Shown here: positions 1-4,815 of the stretch, in pieces
Layout of the letters: every line of letters starts with the position of its first letter
How positions within the stretch are numbered: position 1 is the first letter of the stretch
NCBI GenBank assembly: GCA_030669525.1
Contig: DAOVDO010000058.1
Coordinates: 1-6,228, forward strand
From: Dehalococcoidia bacterium
Lineage (GTDB): Bacteria; Chloroflexota; Dehalococcoidia; GIF9; AB-539-J10
Length of the DNA: 6,228 nt
Direction: 5' to 3'
Translations under genes and position numbers: made by a program
Notes under the pieces: model-generated
Told to the model about the DNA's origin: nothing
Databases searched by the model: none
The model's input: the letters and a program-made list of their open reading frames with translations, nothing else

Positions 1-74
1 GGAATTGGCAGACGAGCATGACTTAGGATCATGTGCCGCAAGGCGTGGGGGTTCGAGTCCCCCCTTCCCCACCA
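1..74 (+). tRNA. trnL: tRNA-Leu(UAG), 5' end missing
   Basis: This is the 3' part of a type II (long variable arm) tRNA. The window begins inside the D arm (GGAATTGGCAGACG), so the 5' acceptor strand and the first bases, roughly 11 nt, are missing. The anticodon stem CATGA/TCATG pairs perfectly around the loop CTTAGGA, giving anticodon TAG, which reads leucine CUN codons. The variable arm is GCC-GCAA-GGC. The T arm is GGGGG-TTCGAGT-CCCCC, followed by acceptor strand CTTCCCC, discriminator A and an encoded CCA at 72-74. The long variable arm and D-loop sequence fit leucine. The 3' end is duplicated at 1232-1249, consistent with use of this gene as an integration site. Confidence 0.95.
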
Positions 75-76
75 TT
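57..76 (+). repeat. att-like direct repeat, copy 1 (inside tRNA-Leu)
   Basis: GTCCCCCCTTCCCCACCATT covers the end of the T loop, the 3' T stem, the acceptor strand and the CCA of tRNA-Leu, plus two bases. It is identical over 20 bp to 1232-1251. Integration at this position leaves the tRNA gene intact, and this copy would be the element end that keeps the functional tRNA. Confidence 0.8.
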
Positions 77-78
77 AT

Positions 79-160
79 GGTAACGATATTACCTCAAATT
101 AGTTAGGAGTTGGTTGATTACTCCGCTTGGCTAAGATTGAATTTAGGTAATTATATTACC
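79..160. repeat. Paired palindromes next to the tRNA end, set 1
   Basis: Two GGTAA...TTACC palindromes are seen: GGTAACGATATTACC at 79-93 and GGTAATTATATTACC at 146-160 (6-bp arms, 3-nt centre). Their starts are 67 bp apart. The outer parts also pair with each other: 79-100 is complementary to about 139-160 with a few mismatches and one bulge, and GGAGT (106-110)/ACTCC (120-124) forms a small internal hairpin. The first palindrome begins 5 bases after the CCA end. They may be recombinase arm sites or operators; the function is unknown. Confidence 0.55.
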
Positions 161-390
161 TTAGTTGATGACCATGCTGATAATCCATGAATGCGGCCAG
201 TCAGTATTCCCTCAGGGGGTAGTTTGGTAACTAACATGAGCGGTTACAACATGGACCACTTGGCGAATCTTCTACTTTAGCCGTAATCAAGCCAAGGGAT
301 ACAGTGCCTTGTCTCCGGAAATTAGTACGCTCCACAGTCAGCCTGGCCGCATGGTGAATTCGGTCGTAATGATGCTAGCGGTTCCGGAAC
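161..390. other. Non-coding stretch between tRNA and first TA operon
   Basis: No convincing coding sequence was found here on either strand; open stretches are short and resemble no family known to me. The only structure visible is a perfect 10-bp inverted repeat, ATGCGGCCAG at 191-200 and CTGGCCGCAT at 343-352, and a perfect 10-bp palindrome GTTCCGGAAC at 381-390, just upstream of the predicted promoter. It could be decayed element DNA. Confidence 0.4.
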
Positions 391-419
391 TTGTTTTAGC
401 AACATAAGTAGCTTATAAT
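391..419 (+). promoter_or_regulatory. Predicted promoter of the DUF433/DUF5615 operon
   Basis: A perfect -10 box TATAAT lies at 414-419, with a weak -35 box TTGTTT at 391-396 and a 17-bp spacer. The palindrome GTTCCGGAAC (381-390) abuts the -35 box and could be an operator. Transcription would start about 20 bases upstream of the antitoxin start codon. Confidence 0.55.
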
Positions 420-431
420 AACCTAGAAAGT

Positions 432-437
432 AGGAGG
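432..437 (+). promoter_or_regulatory. Ribosome-binding site AGGAGG favouring the GTG start at 447
   Basis: AGGAGG lies 9 bases before the GTG at 447 but only 3 bases before the in-frame TTG at 441. The spacing favours GTG 447 as the antitoxin start. Confidence 0.7.
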
Positions 438-446
438 TGGTTGCCC

Positions 447-758
447 GTGTCATCTGTCAAAACAGAATATGAACACATCGTTCTAGAAAATGACATGCCC
501 ACTATTGCCGGCACTACCATGAAGGTAATAGAACTGATCCTCGAAAAAGTGACCTATGGGTGGAGTCCTGAAGAACTTCATTTTCAGCATCCTTACCTGA
601 GCCTAGGGCAGATTTACTCGGCTTTAGCTTATTATTCAGATCATACACCCGAACTGGAGCAGGACATAGAGCGGCGTCTGCAATTTATTGAACAAGTACG
701 GCAGGGCAGCAAGCCATCACCCTTGAGTGCCAAATTGAAGTCAAATGGCTTGATTTAA
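447..758 (+). CDS. DUF433 (VapB45-like) antitoxin
   Basis: The 103-residue protein carries a DUF433 domain over about residues 9-70. The family pattern is visible: an N-terminal strand (HIVLENDMPTIAGT), a helix that would bear the HTH-like fold (MKVIELILEKVTYGWSPEEL), then the hallmark YLSLGQIYSALAYY. A charged helix (ELEQDIERRLQFIEQVRQ) and a flexible tail follow and would contact the toxin. DUF433 proteins are antitoxins that bind their own operator and neutralise PIN-like partners, as in the M. tuberculosis VapBC45 type. Its stop codon shares one base with the downstream toxin start, so the two are translationally coupled. GTG 447 is preferred over TTG 441 because of ribosome-site spacing. 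The family call is firm; the antitoxin role follows from family and partner. Confidence 0.88.
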   Translation: MSSVKTEYEHIVLENDMPTIAGTTMKVIELILEKVTYGWSPEELHFQHPYLSLGQIYSALAYYSDHTPELEQDIERRLQFIEQVRQGSKPSPLSAKLKSNGLI

Positions 759-1105
759 TGGCTGTTGCTCTATATATGGATGCTCACATTCCCCGAGCAA
801 TTACTGTTGGTCTGCGTTTGCGCGGCATTGATGTGCTCACGGCGCAAGAGGACAATGCCGCTAATTTATCTGATTCAGAACTACTTGAGCGCACCCGAAC
901 GTTGCAACGAGTGTTGTTCACCTTTGACGATGACCTTGTAGCGATAGCCACGCAGCGACAGAGGCGAGGTATCCCCTTTGCTGGAGTGGTTTATGCGCAT
1001 CCATTGCATAGCTCAATTGGAAATTGCATTCACGATCTAGAGATTATTGCCAAAGTCGCAGAGCTAGAAGACCTGGCTAATCGGGTAGAGTTTTTGCCAC
1101 TCTGA
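758..1105 (+). CDS. DUF5615 PIN-like toxin (probable RNase)
   Basis: The 115-residue protein matches the DUF5615 / Mut7-C-like branch of the PIN nuclease superfamily. The start YMDAHIP corresponds to the family LLDENLP strand and supplies the first acidic residue (D8). The segment LSDSELLERT (residues 37-46) contributes D39/E41, and the strand VLFTFDDDL (52-60) contributes the aspartate cluster D57-D59. These acidic residues are expected to bind the metal ion for RNA cleavage. Length is normal for the family and the C-terminus (RVEFLPL) is typical, so the gene looks intact. It overlaps the DUF433 antitoxin by one base (TAATG). The substrate cannot be read from the sequence; tRNA or mRNA cleavage is an inference from PIN toxins. 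Confidence 0.87.
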   Translation: MAVALYMDAHIPRAITVGLRLRGIDVLTAQEDNAANLSDSELLERTRTLQRVLFTFDDDLVAIATQRQRRGIPFAGVVYAHPLHSSIGNCIHDLEIIAKVAELEDLANRVEFLPL

Positions 1106-1190
1106 GGATAGCTATCTAACTTCTTAATATGCTGCCTTCCCCATTGTTACTGCACTGGCCATGAATAGTAGAGAAGCAGCTGTTGCAAAG

Positions 1191-1227
1191 CCGGAACAAG
1201 TTGTTTCTTCTCAAAGAAAAGTTCGGG
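1191..1227. repeat. Imperfect hairpin just inside the right att-like repeat
   Basis: CCGGAAC (1191-1197) pairs with GTTCGGG (1221-1227) with one mismatch, and an inner stem TTTCTT/AAGAAA (1204-1209/1214-1219) is separated by an asymmetric bulge. It lies 5 bases before the tRNA-end repeat. No T-tract follows, so it is a poor candidate for an intrinsic terminator; a recombination or transcript-end role is possible but unproven. Confidence 0.3.
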
Positions 1228-1231
1228 AACT

Positions 1232-1251
1232 GTCCCCCCTTCCCCACCATT
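1232..1251 (+). repeat. att-like direct repeat, copy 2 (tRNA-Leu 3' end fragment)
   Basis: An exact 20-bp copy of 57-76, containing the T-stem, acceptor and CCA sequence of tRNA-Leu with no tRNA body upstream. It cannot form a tRNA, so it is a displaced end fragment, as left at the distal boundary of an element integrated in a tRNA gene. Confidence 0.8.
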
Positions 1252-1253
1252 TA

Positions 1254-1335
1254 GGTAATTATATTAGCTTGCAGGTAGCTCCTCTAATTCTCCAGAAGTA
1301 GGAATTCTCGTTCACTAATTGGTAATTGTGTTACC
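1254..1335. repeat. Paired palindromes next to the tRNA end, set 2
   Basis: GGTAATTATATTAGC (1254-1268) and GGTAATTGTGTTACC (1321-1335) repeat the layout of 79-160: the first begins 5 bases after the CCA, and the two starts are again 67 bp apart. The 18 bases 1249-1266 are identical to 141-158. The 52-bp interiors of the two sets show no clear similarity, so the conserved parts are the palindromes and their spacing. Confidence 0.5.
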
Positions 1336-1396
1336 CCCGTCCAATGCTAAGTTAGTATTTCTGGGGCAATGATATGTAATAAAAGCCAACAGTCGC

Positions 1397-1425
1397 TTGA
1401 CAGAATATCTAACATGGCATAAGAT
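1397..1425 (+). promoter_or_regulatory. Predicted promoter of the Panacea TA operon
   Basis: A perfect -35 box TTGACA lies at 1397-1402, followed by a 17-bp spacer and -10 box TAAGAT at 1420-1425. It sits about 39 bases upstream of the ATG at 1464. Confidence 0.7.
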
Positions 1426-1429
1426 GTTA
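1410..1429. promoter_or_regulatory. Probable autorepressor operator over the -10 box
   Basis: The inverted repeat TAACAT (1410-1415) / ATGTTA (1424-1429) with an 8-bp spacer overlaps the -10 box. XRE-type antitoxins usually repress their own operon through such a dyad; assigning it to the 1464 protein is inference. Confidence 0.5.
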
Positions 1430-1463
1430 AGCATAGAGGATATAATTCGAGGAGCTTATAATA

Positions 1464-2228
1464 ATGGTTGAAATCGGTCAGAAAATAGCAGAACTGAGAA
1501 TGAGAACAGGAATCAGCCAGCAAAGACTCGCTGAGATGCTTGGAGTTTCACGTCCGACAATAACTCAAATAGAAAAAGGGAAAAGGAAGGTTTCTGTTGA
1601 TGAGTTAGTAAGGCTATCAGAGATTTTTAATCTTTCTGTGGATAATTTGCTATGCTCCAAAGAGAAACTGAAGGTAATCCTGGCAGAAAGTCGGGAAATA
1701 AAGGAAGTAGAACTCCCAACTAGAATTAATATTCCTCAAAGGAATCTAGAAAAGTTTAAAGAAGTGTTACTTTACATACTCAATAAAGTTGGCTCAAAAC
1801 CTAACATCGGTGAGACTGTGCTCTACAAGCTTCTTTACTTCATTGATTTTGACTTCTATGAGAGGTGTGAAGAACAGTTGATTGGTGCCACCTATGTTAA
1901 GAATCATTATGGCCCAACCCCGGTGGAGTTCAGAGAGATAGTGGACGAAATGATTGACAAAGAAATCATAAAAGTCAAAAGTAGATATTTTGACTACCCT
2001 CAGAGCAAATATTTGCCTCTTAGAAAAGCGGACCTTTCTAAACTGAAGGCTAATGAAATTGAGGTAATCGACAAAGTTTTAAGCAGACTCTCTGATATGA
2101 ATGCAAATCAAATAAGTGAATATTCCCATGGTGATGTTCCATGGTTAACAACAGAAGATAGTGCAGTTATTGAATATGAGTCTGTTTTTTACAGAACTCC
2201 TATTTACTCCGTAAGGGAAAATGGATAG
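1464..2228 (+). CDS. XRE-HTH + Panacea/SocA-like (DUF4065) antitoxin
   Basis: The 254-residue protein has an N-terminal XRE/HTH_3 DNA-binding domain (residues 4-63), with the helix-turn-helix near 19-38 (SQQRLAEMLGVSRPTITQIE). A charged linker (65-95) follows, then a Panacea / SocA-like domain at about 97-250. Domain hallmarks are KLLYFIDFDFYE (122-133), the YGPTPVEF motif (149-156) and SHGDVPW (221-227). Panacea domains are known as versatile antitoxin modules that neutralise many unrelated toxins; the HTH would add autoregulation. AGGAG at 1450-1454 is well placed for the ATG. Its stop shares one base with the downstream RelE/ParE-like gene, the probable toxin. The pair is visibly richer in A/T than the flanking genes, which suggests transfer. 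Domain calls are strong; partner specificity is inferred from position. Confidence 0.88.
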   Translation: MVEIGQKIAELRMRTGISQQRLAEMLGVSRPTITQIEKGKRKVSVDELVRLSEIFNLSVDNLLCSKEKLKVILAESREIKEVELPTRINIPQRNLEKFKEVLLYILNKVGSKPNIGETVLYKLLYFIDFDFYERCEEQLIGATYVKNHYGPTPVEFREIVDEMIDKEIIKVKSRYFDYPQSKYLPLRKADLSKLKANEIEVIDKVLSRLSDMNANQISEYSHGDVPWLTTEDSAVIEYESVFYRTPIYSVRENG

Positions 2229-2605
2229 TGAGCGTATTTGCGGAGATTTACCGTCTCCCGAAGTTCGAGAAAGATATCGGCAGACTTCATAAAAGATTTG
2301 CAACTATTGAAGATGATCTAAGAATATTCATTGAAAAGCAGCTATTCCTTTACCATAAATTGGAAGTTGACAACAAGGGTATTTTCCAAATCGTAGGTTT
2401 GCCGATAGAAGATGCAAAGGTCTATAAAGCAAAGAAGTTTGCTTGCAGGTCATTGAAAGGCAAGGGGGTTCAGTCTGGGATGAGAGTAATTTATGCCTAC
2501 TATGAGAATGAGGATAAGATTGACTTAATTGAAATCTATTACAAAGGCGATAAGGCAGATGAGGATAAAAGAAGAATATTAGAATACCTGAGCCAAAATC
2601 CCTAG
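2228..2605 (+). CDS. RelE/ParE-superfamily toxin paired with Panacea antitoxin
   Basis: The 125-residue protein starts with GTG at 2228, which shares a base with the antitoxin stop (TAGTG) and has AAGGGA 9 bases upstream. It has an N-terminal helical half (FEKDIGRLHKRFATIEDDLRIF, 13-34) and a C-terminal beta half. The pattern GMRVIYAYYENEDKIDLIEIYYKGDK (84-109) is the typical RelE/ParE core, followed by a short helix (DEDKRRILEYL, 111-121). It is longer than the usual 85-100 residues because of an insertion around 45-65. RelE-type members cleave mRNA on the ribosome and ParE members poison gyrase; the sequence does not say which. Basic residues K67, K69, K70, R74 and R86 could serve catalysis or RNA binding. 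The superfamily call is fairly sure, the activity is not. Confidence 0.75.
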   Translation: MSVFAEIYRLPKFEKDIGRLHKRFATIEDDLRIFIEKQLFLYHKLEVDNKGIFQIVGLPIEDAKVYKAKKFACRSLKGKGVQSGMRVIYAYYENEDKIDLIEIYYKGDKADEDKRRILEYLSQNP

Positions 2606-2653
2606 TAGCTTTGAGAATGATCATGGTAAAGTATGATTATAAACTGGCATAAG

Positions 2654-2679
2654 AAAGTGCAAGTACTTTTTATTTTTTT
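2654..2679 (+). terminator. Possible weak intrinsic terminator after the Panacea operon
   Basis: Stem AAAGT (2654-2658) / ACTTT (2665-2669) with a 6-base loop is followed by a T-rich run (2670-2679). The stem is short and A/T-rich, so strength is doubtful, but the place, 50 bases after the toxin stop, and the T-tract fit. Confidence 0.45.
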
Positions 2680-2733
2680 GACATGAGTTAGCATCTCGTT
2701 TTCTAGCGTTGGCTGCCTTAGTGTGAGGTTTGT

Positions 2734-2758
2734 TGGCTAAAATAGCTAAAAATAGCCA
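2734..2758. repeat. Inverted repeat between convergent TA operons
   Basis: TGGCTA (2734-2739) and TAGCCA (2753-2758) flank an A-rich spacer with a central TAGCTA. It ends 3 bases from the stop codon of the minus-strand toxin gene. It may act as a transcript-end hairpin for that operon, but no T-tract follows on that strand. Confidence 0.3.
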
Positions 2759-2760
2759 TA

Positions 2761-3021
2761 TCAAGGACTCCTCAAGCATTCGTCGTGGTTATCAACATTA
2801 CGCATAATAAAAGTGTCTTGGTGCCGTTGGTACGTCATCCGATACTTAATGTCAACATAAGCCTCAATAATCCCAGGAGTGCCCTCTATTGGATGGCTGC
2901 GCAGTCCGGGATGGCGTGGGTCCTTATCAAGAAGAAGTAACGCTTTATCTACCTTGCGCTGTATTATCTTGGGCAATCGTGCATACTGCTTGATAAATCG
3001 CTCAGTAAGCTCAATAGGCAT
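2761..3021 (-). CDS. RelE/ParE-family toxin (type II TA)
   Basis: The 86-residue protein is the usual size for a RelE/YoeB/ParE-type toxin. An N-terminal helical hairpin (ERFIKQYARLPKIIQRKVDKALLLLDKDP, residues 7-35) is followed by the RSHPIEGTPGIIEAYVDIKYRMTY sheet region (41-64), and the tail VDNHDECLRS (76-85) is the common NHD-x-x-x-R end of the group. R41, R61, H79 and D80 are candidates for the active surface. Start ATG overlaps the stop of the upstream AbrB-type antitoxin by one base (TAATG), showing coupling. RelE-like members cut mRNA in the ribosomal A site; this activity is inferred. It is convergent with the Panacea operon. Confidence 0.87.
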   Translation of the reverse strand: MPIELTERFIKQYARLPKIIQRKVDKALLLLDKDPRHPGLRSHPIEGTPGIIEAYVDIKYRMTYQRHQDTFIMRNVDNHDECLRSP

Positions 3022-3338
3022 TATTTGGCACGCTTGGTAGGTTCCTTTAGGGTATCCTTATTCTTTTCACGAAGGGAGGCTATCGCCTCTTTGGCATTAG
3101 GAAAGCGCTGAACGCGACCGGAACGAATATCTCCTTCAGCTTCTCTCTCCCCCTGCTGCCAGCGCTCCGTCCAGAACCAGGCTTGGCTCTTATCTATTAG
3201 CCTCTTTACCCTGAGCAGAATTACCCCATCCTGGATACTGGCATCGAGGAAGTCACCTTCTTCAATACCCAATTCCTGCCGTATGGACTGTGGCAGCGTC
3301 AGTTGCGCTTTCTTGCGTACCTGAACTAGATCTGACAT
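3021..3338 (-). CDS. AbrB/MazE/SpoVT-type antitoxin
   Basis: The 105-residue protein has a swapped-hairpin AbrB/MazE DNA-binding domain at residues 1-46 (VQVRKKAQLTLPQSIRQELG, then GDFLDASIQDGVILLRV). The C-terminal part (QAWFWTERWQQGEREAEGDI, then RFPNAKEAIASL) is a pattern common in antitoxins paired with RelE-type toxins and should wrap the partner. The start codon has AGGAG 7 bases upstream (plus-strand 3346-3350). It is the first gene of a two-gene minus-strand operon with the toxin. The operator candidate TATCCT-N5-AGGATA just upstream covers the -10 box, so negative autoregulation is likely. Family identity is clear. Confidence 0.9.
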   Translation of the reverse strand: MSDLVQVRKKAQLTLPQSIRQELGIEEGDFLDASIQDGVILLRVKRLIDKSQAWFWTERWQQGEREAEGDIRSGRVQRFPNAKEAIASLREKNKDTLKEPTKRAK

Positions 3339-3368
3339 GGTTTAGCTCCTACATTACGATATTCTGAC

Positions 3369-3385
3369 TATCCTATTGTAGGATA
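3369..3385. promoter_or_regulatory. Probable AbrB-type operator
   Basis: Perfect inverted repeat TATCCT-ATTGT-AGGATA. One arm is the predicted -10 box of the minus-strand TA promoter, so a bound antitoxin would block polymerase. Confidence 0.55.
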
Positions 3386-3409
3386 CCACCTCAAATAGTT
3401 CTTTGTCAA
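3380..3409 (-). promoter_or_regulatory. Predicted promoter of the AbrB/RelE operon
   Basis: Read on the minus strand: -35 TTGACA (3409-3404), 18-bp spacer, -10 TATCCT (3385-3380). The transcript would begin about 35 bases before the antitoxin start codon. Confidence 0.6.
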
Positions 3410-3430
3410 GCGTAGTATCACAGGGAGTCG

Positions 3431-3439
3431 TGCTATAAT
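3431..3439 (+). promoter_or_regulatory. Extended -10 promoter for the MFS gene
   Basis: TGC-TATAAT forms a TGn-extended -10 box (TATAAT at 3434-3439) without a good -35 at normal spacing. It would give a leader of about 75 bases before the proposed start at 3523. It is divergent from the AbrB operon promoter. Confidence 0.5.
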
Positions 3440-3510
3440 CGGGTGGTAACGGTAAAAGAAACCTTTTTGCTTACAGGCTAAATTCACCAATATTCCAGGC
3501 GAGTAATAGA

Positions 3511-3525
3511 AAGGGGTTCATCATA
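3511..3525 (+). promoter_or_regulatory. Ribosome-binding site and proposed AUA start codon of the MFS gene
   Basis: AAGGGG (3511-3516) is followed after 6 bases by ATAGCT (3523-3528), one transition away from the common start ATGGCT. No ATG, GTG or TTG occurs in this frame between the stop at 3436 and position 3610, and no ribosome site precedes the ATG at 3610. Confidence 0.5.
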
Positions 3526-4797
3526 GCTAACCGTAAAGTCGATCAACCTACGGGTACCAGAACAGGGCTCTTCTATGGCTATATCGTAGTCGCGGTTGCC
3601 TTCTGTATCATGATGGTGGTATATGGCACCCGCTGTGCCTTTGGAGTGTTCTTCAAGCCGATGCTAACCGGGTTTGATTGGACCAGGGCACTGACCTCCG
3701 GCGCTCTATCACTCTCTATGTTTATGCAGGGCTCACTGTCTATTATCATGGGAGGAATTAACGACAGACTGGGACCGCGGTTGGTGCTGACGATCGCTGG
3801 GCTCCTTGTAGGTCTGGGTTATTTATTAACGGCGTATATTGGCACAGTCTGGCAGCTTTACCTGTTCTATGGGGTGATGGCAGGCGTTGGTATGAGCGGT
3901 GTCCTTGTCCCGCTAACGTCAACTATTGCCAGGTGGTTCGTCTCCAGAAGAAATGTGATGACAGGTATTGTTATGGGAGGTATAGGCATTGGCACACTGG
4001 TTGCACCGCCGGTGGCTAACTGGTTAATTTCTACCTATGACTGGCGTGTGTCCTACATCATACTGGGCAGCGCAGTTATGGTAGTTGTTATTGCGGCTGC
4101 TCAGTTTCTGAAGCGTGACCCAGCACGGATAAGCCAAATGCCCTATAGTGGAAACAAAGAGGGAGAACAGCAACACAGGGCGGAAGCTGAGGGATTTACA
4201 CTCAGGGAGGCAACACTTACCAGGCAATTATGGCTGGTTGTTGCCATGTTTGTCTGTTTGGGCTTTTCTTGGTTCAGTATCATGGTGCATATTGTGCCAC
4301 ATATCACCGACCTGGGAATCTCCACTGCCAGTGCTGCCAACATCCTGGCTGCTATGGGTGGTGCAAGCGTTATTGGCAATGTTGTACGTGGCGTTGCCGC
4401 CGACAGAATTGGGAATAAACAGGTTTGTGTTATCAGCTTTATTCTGGTGGTAATATGTTTATTCTTCCTGGTGGCAGTTAGGGAAGTGTGGATGTTCTAC
4501 CTGTTTGCTGTAGGCTTTGGTATCGGCCAGGGTGGTTGTTCTACTTCAGAATCGCCACTAATAGCGAGGCTTTTCGGGCTGAGCTCACACGGTTCAATCC
4601 TGGGGGTTGTAAGCTTCGGTTTTACCATGGGAGCCGCTGTCGGACCGCTTTTAACCGGCTATATATTTGATGTTACCGGTAGTTACCAGATGGCGTTCTT
4701 TATCTGTGCTGCTATCAGTGTTGTTGGTCTTGTTTTGGCTGCGCTTTTAACACCTATTAGAAGTGAGCAGCTAAAAGCAAAGGTTGGATGCATATAA
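3523..4797 (+). CDS. MFS transporter, OFA/MCT-like, with apparent AUA start
   Basis: This is a 12-helix major facilitator carrier of about 424 residues in the cytoplasmic membrane, probably moving a small carboxylate or similar organic anion by symport or antiport; the substrate cannot be told. The MFS A-motif GGINDRLGPR lies at residues 77-86 (loop 2-3) and its second-half echo GVAADRIGNK at 290-299. A hydrophilic central loop of about 40 residues (196-234) separates the six-helix halves. The segment RWFVSRRNVMTGIVMGGIG is typical of OFA-type carriers. The frame upstream of the first ATG (3610) encodes the family N-terminus (LFYGYIVVAVAFCIM), which completes helix 1, so translation must begin earlier; ATA 3523 behind AAGGGG is the best candidate. 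A conservative gene call would be 3610-4797. It ends with tandem stops TAA TGA. Confidence 0.85.
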   Translation: MANRKVDQPTGTRTGLFYGYIVVAVAFCIMMVVYGTRCAFGVFFKPMLTGFDWTRALTSGALSLSMFMQGSLSIIMGGINDRLGPRLVLTIAGLLVGLGYLLTAYIGTVWQLYLFYGVMAGVGMSGVLVPLTSTIARWFVSRRNVMTGIVMGGIGIGTLVAPPVANWLISTYDWRVSYIILGSAVMVVVIAAAQFLKRDPARISQMPYSGNKEGEQQHRAEAEGFTLREATLTRQLWLVVAMFVCLGFSWFSIMVHIVPHITDLGISTASAANILAAMGGASVIGNVVRGVAADRIGNKQVCVISFILVVICLFFLVAVREVWMFYLFAVGFGIGQGGCSTSESPLIARLFGLSSHGSILGVVSFGFTMGAAVGPLLTGYIFDVTGSYQMAFFICAAISVVGLVLAALLTPIRSEQLKAKVGCI

Positions 4798-4815
4798 TGA
4801 GAGGTATTCCTGGTA

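Larger units (their letters stand above)
57..1251. mobile_element. Candidate integrated islet bounded by tRNA-end repeats
   Basis: The segment lies between two exact 20-bp copies of the tRNA-Leu 3' end (57-76 and 1232-1251), the classic footprint of tyrosine-recombinase integration into a tRNA gene. Inside are only a two-gene DUF433/DUF5615 toxin-antitoxin operon and non-coding DNA. No integrase, excisionase or replication gene is present, so it would be a remnant, a satellite mobilised in trans, or the scar of a larger deleted element. The duplication is seen directly; the mobile-element reading is inference. Confidence 0.5.

Noticed and set aside
1107..1116. Perfect palindrome GATAGCTATC after the DUF5615 stop, as a terminator
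   Set aside because: It has no loop and no T-tract, so it cannot form a normal terminator hairpin.
75..1251. Hidden integrase remnant or CRISPR array
   Set aside because: Short translated stretches on both strands showed no convincing recombinase motifs, and the repeats are two isolated pairs rather than a regular array with spacers.
1441..1446. TATAAT as the -10 box of the Panacea operon
   Set aside because: No suitable -35 box lies 16-18 bp upstream, and a start from it would fall almost on the ribosome site; the TTGACA/TAAGAT pair is better placed.
2328..2624. 98-codon open frame on the minus strand
   Set aside because: It is antisense to the RelE/ParE-like toxin gene, shows no recognisable domain, and has a low-complexity, His/Ser/Leu-rich composition expected from a shadow frame.
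4024..4670. Several short open frames on both strands inside the MFS gene
   Set aside because: They overlap a well-supported membrane protein and have Cys/Trp/His-rich compositions typical of out-of-frame reading.
4798..4815. Bidirectional terminator between the convergent MFS and dUTPase genes
   Set aside because: The 18-base gap shows no stem or T-tract; termination must occur inside the opposite gene or by another mechanism.
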